From positions 1-9,268 of the forward strand of contig DAFQ01000052.1 in the NCBI GenBank assembly GCA_002497985.1: a stretch of 9,268 nucleotides of DNA, read 5' to 3'. This stretch comes from Euryarchaeota archaeon UBA4 (GTDB lineage: Archaea; Thermoplasmatota; Poseidoniia; Poseidoniales; Thalassarchaeaceae). The notes beneath the pieces were generated by a model. That model ran no database searches. It was not told where the DNA came from and worked only from the letters and a program-made list of their open reading frames with translations. Every line of letters starts with the position of its first letter. Position 1 is the stretch's first letter. Position numbers and translations under genes: made by a program. Positions 1-6,536 of the stretch are shown piece after piece.

Positions 1-1221
1 CAACTCATCGATGGATGGTCTTGCACTTCCTGCGCCAGGTGCCAGGACGTATGTCCCGCATATGCCTCAGGAAAGTCCCTGAATCCCATGCAAGTGATCC
101 ATGATGTACGGAACTATGCAAACGAGCATGCTCCAATTCTCCTCTCAGGGGGGGAGCCCTCGGAGACAATGATGACACGAATCACAGAGGATGCAGTATG
201 GGCATGTACGACCTGCAACGCATGCGTCGATGTGTGCCCTCTGTATATTGAGCATGTACCAAAACTAACGGATCTTAGGAGGAACGCCATGATGGAGACT
301 ATGGAGTATCCAGAGGTTCTGAATACTGCAATGGGCAATATAGAATCAGCATCTAATCCATACGGATTCGGAGCTCACGAGAGAGCCGATTGGGCATCAG
401 ATCTAGATGTCAAGATAGGGGAGCCAGCAGAGTACATCTACTTCGTGGGTTGCGCGGGAAGCTTCGATGAAAGGAACCAGAAAGTCGCAAGATCGACTAT
501 TTCGCTTCTGAAGGAGGCAGGCTTGGATGTCGGCATTCTGGGCATGCAAGAAGGATGCTCTGGCGATCCTGCTAGGAGAGCAGGCAACGAATACCTGTTC
601 CAAATGCTCGCCGAGACCAACATGACGACATTCCAGGAGCTCGGCGTCAAGAGGATAGTCGCATCATGCCCACATTGCTTCCATACCCTGGGTAAGGAGT
701 ATGGCGACTTTGGTGGGGACGAACTAGAGGTATTCCACCATTCAGAAATCATCGCCAAGCTTCAGGAGGAGGGAAAACTCCCAGATGCCGAGAAGAATGG
801 ACGAAGCGTGACTTTCCACGATCCCTGCTATCTTGGCAGGATGGGCGGTGTTGTTGAAGAGCCCAGATCCGTAATTGGGGGGGTTGACGTTGAGCCTGAG
901 AGGCATGGAAAGTCCTCCTTCTGCTGTGGAGCAGGAGGTGCACAGATGTGGATGGAGGAAGATGCAGACAAGAGGGTCAACGAGATTAGGGCCGCTGAAT
1001 TGGCAGAAACCGGTTGCGACACTGTCGCGGTAGGGTGCCCATTTTGCTCGGTTATGGTTAAGGACGGATTGGATGCAGTGGGGGCAGAGATGGAAGTTCT
1101 CGACGTGGCAGAATTGCTTTGGGAACAAATCGTAGCCAAGGATAAAGAAATTCATGACAACTCTACGAATAGGTCTGGAAAGGCTAGAATATGGAAATCT
1201 TCTATCTCTGATTTCGTTTGA
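1..1221 (+). CDS. Iron-sulfur oxidoreductase, HdrD/GlpC/FadF-like (5' end outside window)
   Basis: The reading frame is open from base 1, so the start lies upstream; the first in-window ATG (88) is internal because it follows a ferredoxin motif. Two CxxCxxCxxxCP motifs are seen, with first cysteines at nt 22 and 205, each expected to bind one 4Fe-4S cluster. Two CCG (cysteine-rich) domains follow. The first has Cys at nt 451 and 556 and a CPHC at nt 667. The second has Cys at nt 826, a CCG at 922 and a CPFC at 1036. The first domain has a single Cys in GCSGDPARR where heterodisulfide reductase has CC; as I recall, this is normal for the FadF-like subfamily linked to electron-transfer flavoprotein and acyl-CoA dehydrogenases. 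Members of that subfamily usually carry an N-terminal membrane domain, which cannot be seen here. The likely role is passing electrons between a soluble donor and membrane carriers. Family assignment is firm; the physiological partner is inferred. Confidence 0.9.
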   Translation, partial: QLIDGWSCTSCARCQDVCPAYASGKSLNPMQVIHDVRNYANEHAPILLSGGEPSETMMTRITEDAVWACTTCNACVDVCPLYIEHVPKLTDLRRNAMMETMEYPEVLNTAMGNIESASNPYGFGAHERADWASDLDVKIGEPAEYIYFVGCAGSFDERNQKVARSTISLLKEAGLDVGILGMQEGCSGDPARRAGNEYLFQMLAETNMTTFQELGVKRIVASCPHCFHTLGKEYGDFGGDELEVFHHSEIIAKLQEEGKLPDAEKNGRSVTFHDPCYLGRMGGVVEEPRSVIGGVDVEPERHGKSSFCCGAGGAQMWMEEDADKRVNEIRAAELAETGCDTVAVGCPFCSVMVKDGLDAVGAEMEVLDVAELLWEQIVAKDKEIHDNSTNRSGKARIWKSSISDFV

Positions 1222-1288
1222 ACTAGACAATCCCGCTCCTCTGAAAAAACATAGAGAGGGTCATAAGTGGGAACTTCTGGCCAAGGGC

Positions 1289-1690
1289 ATGCAAGACACA
1301 TTCACTTTCATGGGCATGACAGTACCAAATCTGGCTAAAGCAGCTGGCGGAATATTGGTTGTATGGGGTTTGGGCGCCTACTTCATTCAGAGTGCGGACC
1401 CGCCTTCTGTCACTGCGATGATACCCGCATTAATGGGTGCCCCCCTACTCATCCTGGGCATCATGTCCGAGAGAAACGAGGCAAATCTGCATCATTACAT
1501 GCACGCAGCCATGGCCTTCGCTCTGTTGATGGTCCTAGGTGGGGCCCAGGGTCTGATTGACATCGAGGGCAAGTCCAATCTTGCAGTAGGGTCCCATCTC
1601 ATCCTTGTTCTGATCGGATCAATTTTCATGGCAGCGGGGATAATGTCTTTCAGGCACGCTCGGAAACTCCGAGAATCATCGGGTGTTTGA
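1289..1690 (+). CDS. Small four-helix membrane protein, unknown function
   Basis: From ATG 1289 the product is 133 aa with four hydrophobic segments at about residues 17-34, 41-59, 71-90 and 100-120, and a basic C-terminal tail (RHARKLRES), which suggests a cytoplasmic C-terminus. Two conserved-looking stretches are SVTAMIPALMGAPLLILG and a segment rich in His, Met and Ala (HHYMHAAMAF). They resemble, from memory, small four-helix proteins of unknown function in planctomycetes and other bacteria. Start choice is uncertain. An in-frame ATG at 1154 would overlap the upstream gene by 68 bases and add a non-hydrophobic leader, so I prefer 1289; ATG 1310 is also possible. No good Shine-Dalgarno site precedes any of them. 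TCATAAGT at 1261-1268 sits at about the TATA distance if the transcript begins at 1289. The stop codon touches the next gene, so co-translation with the C26 hydrolase is likely. No biochemical role can be assigned. Confidence 0.75.
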   Translation: MQDTFTFMGMTVPNLAKAAGGILVVWGLGAYFIQSADPPSVTAMIPALMGAPLLILGIMSERNEANLHHYMHAAMAFALLMVLGGAQGLIDIEGKSNLAVGSHLILVLIGSIFMAAGIMSFRHARKLRESSGV

Positions 1691-2380
1691 GTGCGACCGG
1701 TAATAGGCATCACCTGTTTCATGCGCGATACCCAATATGGCAACTGGCAGAGGCATGCAGCAATATTGCCGTCTGCATACGTATCAATGATAGACAAGGC
1801 CGGAGGAATCCCAATGATCATCCCTCCTGCGGGAGACATGTCAAATCTACTGGGAAGTATCGATGGCCTCATCGTCTCGGGAGGGCCAGATGTTTCCCCT
1901 TCCAGATATGGCCAGGAGCCGGGCCCAATGACCAAGGAGTTCTACCCAGAACAGGATGAGACGGAGATGGGGCTAATTTCATCGGCCTTGGAAATGGATA
2001 TGCCAATACTGGGTGTTTGCAGGGGGATGCAGATACTTAGCATAGCCCACGGGGGCTCCTTGCATCAGCACCTTGACGATACTCCCGGCCATGAGGGCCA
2101 TGGCGGTTATGATGGCGTTTCTACAGATCATGGCGTCATCGTCGAAAAGGACTCGATCTTAGCCGGATTAATGGGGACTTCATTCACAGTCAATTCGACA
2201 CACCACCAGGGCGTCTCGGATCCCGGTTCCCTTACCGTTACTGCAATCGCCGAACACGACGGCTTAATCGAGGCCGTGGAGAGAAGGGACAAGAAATTCT
2301 GCATAGGAGTTCAGTGGCACCCCGAACGAAAGGGACACCACTTACTGTTCGCTGCCTTGGTTGAAGCAGCGAGGGGTTGA
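1691..2380 (+). CDS. Gamma-glutamyl hydrolase, class I GATase-like (peptidase C26, PuuD-like)
   Basis: The 229-aa protein starts at GTG 1691, directly after the TGA (1688-1690) of the membrane-protein gene. It is a single-domain class I glutamine-amidotransferase-like hydrolase. The nucleophile is Cys110 in GVCRGMQ, and His210 and Glu212 in QWHPE complete the triad. Other family signatures are SGGPDVSPSRYG (63-74), GGSLHQHL (121-128) and NSTHHQGV (168-175), which fit the gamma-glutamyl-GABA hydrolase (PuuD) group better than GuaA or CarA partners. Full length is slightly below the bacterial enzymes (about 250 aa). Members cleave gamma-glutamyl amide bonds, for instance in gamma-glutamyl-GABA or related conjugates, in the cytoplasm. 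No polyamine-catabolism genes are nearby, so the substrate here is unknown and I give no symbol. The stop-start junction suggests translational coupling to the upstream gene. cysS follows after 27 bases. Confidence 0.88.
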   Translation: MRPVIGITCFMRDTQYGNWQRHAAILPSAYVSMIDKAGGIPMIIPPAGDMSNLLGSIDGLIVSGGPDVSPSRYGQEPGPMTKEFYPEQDETEMGLISSALEMDMPILGVCRGMQILSIAHGGSLHQHLDDTPGHEGHGGYDGVSTDHGVIVEKDSILAGLMGTSFTVNSTHHQGVSDPGSLTVTAIAEHDGLIEAVERRDKKFCIGVQWHPERKGHHLLFAALVEAARG

Positions 2381-2397
2381 TGACGGGTAAGCCCAGC

Positions 2398-2404
2398 AGG
2401 AAGG
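2398..2404 (+). promoter_or_regulatory. Shine-Dalgarno-like site before cysS
   Basis: AGGAAGG lies three bases upstream of the ATG at 2408. The spacing is shorter than ideal, but it is one of the clearer purine-rich ribosome-binding candidates in the window and supports the ATG 2408 start. Confidence 0.4.
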
Positions 2405-2407
2405 CCG

Positions 2408-3841
2408 ATGGCGCTTAGGGTCTACGACACTCGTTCACGCACAAAACGTGAACTGATTCCTTTAGTCGATGGCCAAATTGGCATTTATGCGTGCGGGATT
2501 ACGCCATACTCGCCTAGCCACATTGGGCACGCGAGGCAGGCTATCGCCTTCGACATAATCGTCAGGTGGCTCCGCAATACCGGCTTCCAAGTCAACTATA
2601 TCGCCAACTTCACCGACATCGATGACAAAATCATCTCTGTCTCGTCGGAGGAGGGCGTGGACTTTTTGGAGGTGGCAAATAGGAACATCGACGACTACTT
2701 CGAGGTGATGGACGCATTGAATGTAACTAGGGCGAATGAATACCCTCGCGTCACTGAAACCATCCCTGAAATCATAGAAATGGTCAACTCTCTAATTGAC
2801 AAAGGTCATGCATATGTTGCTAATGATGGAGTCTATTTTGAGATAGACACGGCCCCTGAAAAGTACGGCCAATTGACCGGCCAGACGTTGGAGATGGTTA
2901 GAGAGGGTGCTGGTGGCAGAGTTGATGAAACTGGTTCCGGAAAGAGGGACCACAGGGACTTCGCCCTTTGGAAGGCCGCCAAGTCAGGAGAGCCGAGCTG
3001 GGAAAGCCCTTGGGGGCCCGGGAGGCCGGGATGGCACATTGAGTGCTCGGCAATGTCCCTAAAGCACCTAGGCGAGAGATTCGATATCCATGGAGGGGGG
3101 ACAGACTTGATGTTCCCCCACCACGAGGCGGAGATTTTCCAATCAGAGTGCTGTTTGGGGCATGAACCAGTGGTCCAATATTGGTTGCACAACGGGATGA
3201 TCAACGTCAATGGCGAGAAGATGAGCAAATCAGAAGGAAACTTCTGGACGGTAAGTGACGCATTGCAGCAGGTGGACCCCCTGGTTCTGCGATACACCCT
3301 GATAAATGCGCCATATCGTCAGCCTGTCGACTTCAATACGGTGATGATAGACGACTCCAGGCTGAATCACGGGAGGCTGCTTAGGGCATATTCTGAGGGG
3401 CTATCCATGGCCGGCTCCGGAGATTGGTCGAGGAACACTGAGTTGTCAGAAGCAGCCGAGAGATTCTCCTCTGGCATGAATGACGATTTCAACACCCGCG
3501 TGGCATTGGTGGAGGTACAGTCCATTGTCAAGGAACTGAGGCAATTAATTGATACTGAATCGGACAAATCAGATGTGTCCGCTGCCGTTGGGTGGCTCGC
3601 TGAGTTTGCCGGGGGCGTCCTAGGGGTATTGCCAACTGAGGAAGAGGCACTGTCCATAACCGAGTCAGAGGCTGTAGCCCGTTCTGCGATTTCATCAGAT
3701 GTGGAGGCGCTCCTGGAAGAGAGGGAGTCTGCGAGGGAGTCAAAGAACTGGTCGAGGGCCGATGAGATAAGGGACGAGCTGATCTCCATGGGCGTCGTAG
3801 TCGAGGACGGGTCCGAAGGGCCAACATGGCGAATAGAGTGA
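2408..3841 (+). CDS. cysS: Cysteinyl-tRNA synthetase
   Basis: This 477-aa class I aminoacyl-tRNA synthetase charges tRNA-Cys with cysteine in the cytoplasm. The HIGH motif is exact at residues 38-41, and KMSKS is at 271-275. The active-site zinc ligands expected from the E. coli enzyme are present at Cys29, Cys213, His238 and Glu242, in the contexts YACGITPYSPSHIGH, WHIECSAM and FPHHEAE. The helical tRNA-binding region contains GMNDDFNT (357-364). The C-terminus ends with the usual RADEIRDELISMGVVVEDG...WRIE pattern. Length matches the family (about 460-480 aa), so the gene is complete and probably active. It ends four bases before the stop of the convergent amidohydrolase gene. Arginine codons are mostly AGG/AGA (about 21 of 31), in line with its neighbours except ileS. 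A direct CysRS implies that tRNA-Cys need not be charged by the SepRS/SepCysS route used in some methanogens. Confidence 0.98.
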   Translation: MALRVYDTRSRTKRELIPLVDGQIGIYACGITPYSPSHIGHARQAIAFDIIVRWLRNTGFQVNYIANFTDIDDKIISVSSEEGVDFLEVANRNIDDYFEVMDALNVTRANEYPRVTETIPEIIEMVNSLIDKGHAYVANDGVYFEIDTAPEKYGQLTGQTLEMVREGAGGRVDETGSGKRDHRDFALWKAAKSGEPSWESPWGPGRPGWHIECSAMSLKHLGERFDIHGGGTDLMFPHHEAEIFQSECCLGHEPVVQYWLHNGMINVNGEKMSKSEGNFWTVSDALQQVDPLVLRYTLINAPYRQPVDFNTVMIDDSRLNHGRLLRAYSEGLSMAGSGDWSRNTELSEAAERFSSGMNDDFNTRVALVEVQSIVKELRQLIDTESDKSDVSAAVGWLAEFAGGVLGVLPTEEEALSITESEAVARSAISSDVEALLEERESARESKNWSRADEIRDELISMGVVVEDGSEGPTWRIE

Positions 3842-3845
3842 CTAC

Positions 3846-6446
3846 CTACTCTTCCTCTAGCACCTTGCCGCCCAAAGAACGCTCTCTCAGATTGTTATTG
3901 ATGGTGGCCACCGATCCGATAATTACAGCGATAGCGGCAATAATGGCTATCCAATACAATGGTCCATTCAACCACGATTCGTCCTCTGAATCATCTGTAA
4001 CCGGGTCAGTCGGAGTCGTCTCAGAATTCATCTCTACGAATACAACATCATGTCTGCACTCCATCCAATCCTCACTGGACGGGGGAACCAGGGCATCAGT
4101 GCAAATCCTGCCTGGGACCGTGAAAGAGTCAGCTACCTCGAGGTTGCAGAACTGCGTCATGAACCATGAGGAGATGCAACCCTCTGTGTCCTTCATAATC
4201 ACTAGAATAGAACCGCAAAGGATCGCCTCTCCCTCTGCAGCTTCAGGAATTCCATCCGATGCGCACTCCTCTATGTGGATGCCCTCGGATATTGTCGTGG
4301 GATGGGGTATGGAACCCCCTCTGGGGCCGAAGGTAGGGAAAGTTGTCGGAAGGTCCGGTGGGGGCGTCGTTGGGACATTGCTGCCCCCATTTCCATTGCC
4401 TCCTGTGAGATTCGTCTCGATTGGATCAGCGCCCCCTACAGTTCCACCGACCCTATGCCCATCATCGTCAAGCTCGATATCGTAGTAGTCCGACCACAGG
4501 TCTATCGTCCTGTCTTTCTGGAATGTAATTGAGCGATTTAGAATGTCGAAGTATCGATCATCTCCCAAGGTGAATAGATATTCAATTGGAACGCTCTTTC
4601 CTTCATTGCACCCCTGTAGATAAGCGAACATTTCTGCGAATGTCTGTTGGGCCTCGGGGACCCCGTCATAGGTAATGTCAGTCGCCTTTCTGAAGCCATC
4701 GCCCTCAATGACCTCAACGTCGTCGTCCATTGCTTGCATGATGTCAACGTCTCCAAATACGGGGAGTCCCCCTACCACAACCAGCCTGATATCTGGATCA
4801 ATCGCGTCTATGGCATTTCGATAAGGGTCCGCTTCAAAGGTATCTAGGACAACTAGATCTGCAGCGAGTCCCTCCTGGATCCTGCCGGTGTCATCTGACC
4901 ACCCAATCGCATCTACTACGTTAGTAGTGATAGTCTGTAACAACTCGTAATCTGAGAAAATGTTCCCAAGGACATTATTGTCCCACCAGTCGGCAGTCTT
5001 GAGCTCATGCAGAGAGCTCTTTGATCCCGAAGGGGACCAGTCCGGGCCGATCATTATGTTGACTCCCTCCGCTTTCGCTGTTGCGATGTCTGTTGTGTCA
5101 CCATACAGGAGTAGGTTGGACGTAGGCGACCAAGCGAGGCTACCCCCAACACTGCCCAAAGCTGAGAACTCTGGCTGAGTGAGCCCAGTTCCATGAATCA
5201 CCACTATTTCGCCGACAAGAAGGTCGTTCTCCACGAGTACGTCAAATTCCGCTCTGCTGGACTCATCCACCCCCTCTGCAAGATGGATGAACCATGCATT
5301 AAGTCCCCCTGATGAATTACCGCTCTTGATGTGGTTCCCCTCGTAGTCTGATTCCAATTCTGTCACCTTGGTCCAAATTCCGTCCCCGCCAAAGTTGTAC
5401 AGCTCAATATTCCTAGCGAGCATTGTTTCGAAGGTATCGGTACCTGTCGTCGAACTTCCTTGTAATGCTGTATTTCCTCCAGCGACAGCCCTCAATTCTG
5501 CAAATCTCATGGCCGATGAGTCGTAGAGTGAGCAGCCAATGTCCTTGGCATCGCTGTATCCAGAGTAAGACTGCCACTGGTATCTGTTATCCCAACCATC
5601 AGTCCCATGGTCCCACAATGGAATCAGGTTATACTTCGCATGATTGTGAGGGTCTACGAAACCGGGGTAGATCGTACCGCTGGTTGGGATATGCACCACT
5701 CCCTCAGCTTGAGGTGGCGTACTATCGGAGGCACTCCAAACAGCCTCAATAACGCCATCCCTAACTAGGACGCGACCATCGTCAATGACGTCACTCTGTG
5801 AAACCATGGTGACGACCCTCCCTTCGAGAACGTACTCTCCGTTGTGGACATGGTCTTGAGGGGGGTAGCAATTGCCCATGAGATGGTTAACGCCGACCCA
5901 TTCCTCACTGTTCGAACCTCCTGGCGTTGGGCTGCCGTCAGACAGCTTCGCCCAGTTTCCATCCGAGCCGTAACCATAAGGGATGCCGTAATCGGAATCT
6001 TCCGCTCCATAGCTTACAGAGTCAACCACGGATCCTGAACCGTCTAGAATGGAGACAGTGTCGCCTTCATAGTAATCGAATTCAATGTTGGTCTGCGCCC
6101 TGTAGAATACTAAGTAGGCCCCGGGATCGATAACAGTCCCCCAGGCGATGCTGCACATTGGGGACCCTCCTTCAGCTATGTCGTCAAGCCACCATCCGCC
6201 TATGTCGACAGCCCCATCAGTGGGATTATGAAGCTCCAAGAATTGATTCGAGTAACGGCTGATTTCACCATCTCCATTCCAGTCTATGCCGCCGTACGAC
6301 TCACTATTAGGGGAGGCGTAGATTTCGTTGATGTACACATGATCGGGGGCTGGCGCAGCCTGCCCTGTTGAAACCATTACGGGCCCCAAACTAGTAATCA
6401 CAATCAGGAGGCATACTGCAATCGCAGAGGTACGCATGCCCCACAA
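3846..6446 (-). CDS. Exported, membrane-anchored LTD-amidohydrolase fusion protein
   Basis: The 866-aa product is modular. Residues 1-30 form a signal peptide with likely cleavage near A30-A33. Residues 36-180 are a lamin-tail domain (INEIYASP, DWNGDG, FLELHNP, GWWLDD, TPGGSN). Residues about 206-565 are an amidohydrolase of the ATZ/TRZ type: GFVDPHNH gives metal ligands H267 and H269, HLAE gives H388 and E391, IHGTG gives H418, and GPDWSPSG gives D469, with PTSN at 441-444. A Thr/Pro/Gly-rich linker (about 679-720) leads to a module with six Cys (728, 744, 757, 767, 782, 797). A transmembrane helix (about 829-848) and a short charged tail (NNNLRERS...) end the protein. It is therefore probably surface-exposed, hydrolysing a C-N bond in a cyclic or amide substrate that I cannot identify. 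The core resembles, from memory, secreted bacterial amidohydrolases of Myxococcota. The start is TTG 6446 with GGAGG six bases upstream; ATG 6437 is a good alternative. Confidence 0.88.
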   Translation of the reverse strand: MWGMRTSAIAVCLLIVITSLGPVMVSTGQAAPAPDHVYINEIYASPNSESYGGIDWNGDGEISRYSNQFLELHNPTDGAVDIGGWWLDDIAEGGSPMCSIAWGTVIDPGAYLVFYRAQTNIEFDYYEGDTVSILDGSGSVVDSVSYGAEDSDYGIPYGYGSDGNWAKLSDGSPTPGGSNSEEWVGVNHLMGNCYPPQDHVHNGEYVLEGRVVTMVSQSDVIDDGRVLVRDGVIEAVWSASDSTPPQAEGVVHIPTSGTIYPGFVDPHNHAKYNLIPLWDHGTDGWDNRYQWQSYSGYSDAKDIGCSLYDSSAMRFAELRAVAGGNTALQGSSTTGTDTFETMLARNIELYNFGGDGIWTKVTELESDYEGNHIKSGNSSGGLNAWFIHLAEGVDESSRAEFDVLVENDLLVGEIVVIHGTGLTQPEFSALGSVGGSLAWSPTSNLLLYGDTTDIATAKAEGVNIMIGPDWSPSGSKSSLHELKTADWWDNNVLGNIFSDYELLQTITTNVVDAIGWSDDTGRIQEGLAADLVVLDTFEADPYRNAIDAIDPDIRLVVVGGLPVFGDVDIMQAMDDDVEVIEGDGFRKATDITYDGVPEAQQTFAEMFAYLQGCNEGKSVPIEYLFTLGDDRYFDILNRSITFQKDRTIDLWSDYYDIELDDDGHRVGGTVGGADPIETNLTGGNGNGGSNVPTTPPPDLPTTFPTFGPRGGSIPHPTTISEGIHIEECASDGIPEAAEGEAILCGSILVIMKDTEGCISSWFMTQFCNLEVADSFTVPGRICTDALVPPSSEDWMECRHDVVFVEMNSETTPTDPVTDDSEDESWLNGPLYWIAIIAAIAVIIGSVATINNNLRERSLGGKVLEEE

Positions 6447-6452
6447 GCCACG

Positions 6453-6457
6453 CCTCC
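6453..6457 (-). promoter_or_regulatory. Shine-Dalgarno site before the LTD-amidohydrolase gene
   Basis: Read on the minus strand, GGAGG lies six bases before the TTG at 6446 and fifteen bases before the ATG at 6437. The spacing favours TTG. Against that, TTCAAAA at about 6461-6467 (minus strand) would be correctly placed as a TATA element for a leaderless transcript beginning near 6437, so the start remains open. Confidence 0.35.
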
Positions 6458-6506
6458 AGTTTTGAACCTCACCGCACTATGTTGAACGGCCCACCGCGTG
6501 CGATGT

Positions 6507-6527
6507 GTGAAATAGCACTCTATTCAC
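6507..6527 (+). promoter_or_regulatory. Imperfect inverted repeat over putative TATA of the lipoprotein gene
   Basis: The arms are GTGAAATAG and CTATTCAC around a four-base loop (CACT). They pair fully apart from one bulged A. The repeat covers about 30 to 10 bases upstream of the ATG at 6537. The AT-rich left arm (TGAAATAG) is at the usual archaeal TATA distance if the transcript is leaderless. A dimeric repressor binding here would block TBP/TFB access. Only the repeat is observed; promoter and operator roles are inferred. Confidence 0.35.
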
Positions 6528-6536
6528 CCGTCCAGC

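Noticed and set aside
742..1230. 162-codon minus-strand frame opposite the iron-sulfur gene
   Set aside because: No recognisable motif, and the opposite strand has perfectly placed CCG-domain cysteines throughout.
1154..1288. Longer N-terminus for the four-helix membrane protein from ATG 1154
   Set aside because: It would overlap the iron-sulfur gene by 68 bases and adds a 45-residue charged stretch without family resemblance. Kept only as an alternative start.
3842..3845. Terminator between convergent cysS and amidohydrolase genes
   Set aside because: Only four bases separate the stop codons, with no T-run or hairpin visible, so termination signals must lie inside the coding regions.
3826..4485. 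219-codon open frame on + opposite the amidohydrolase C-terminus
   Set aside because: It is Ser/Thr/Pro-rich with no domain, begins inside cysS, and is fully antisense to a gene with strong domain evidence. It is a shadow frame.
6447..6536. tRNA or small ORF in the longest intergenic stretch
   Set aside because: No cloverleaf pattern, no TTC-type T-loop with matching stems and no open frame of note; only promoter-like elements and the inverted repeat were found.
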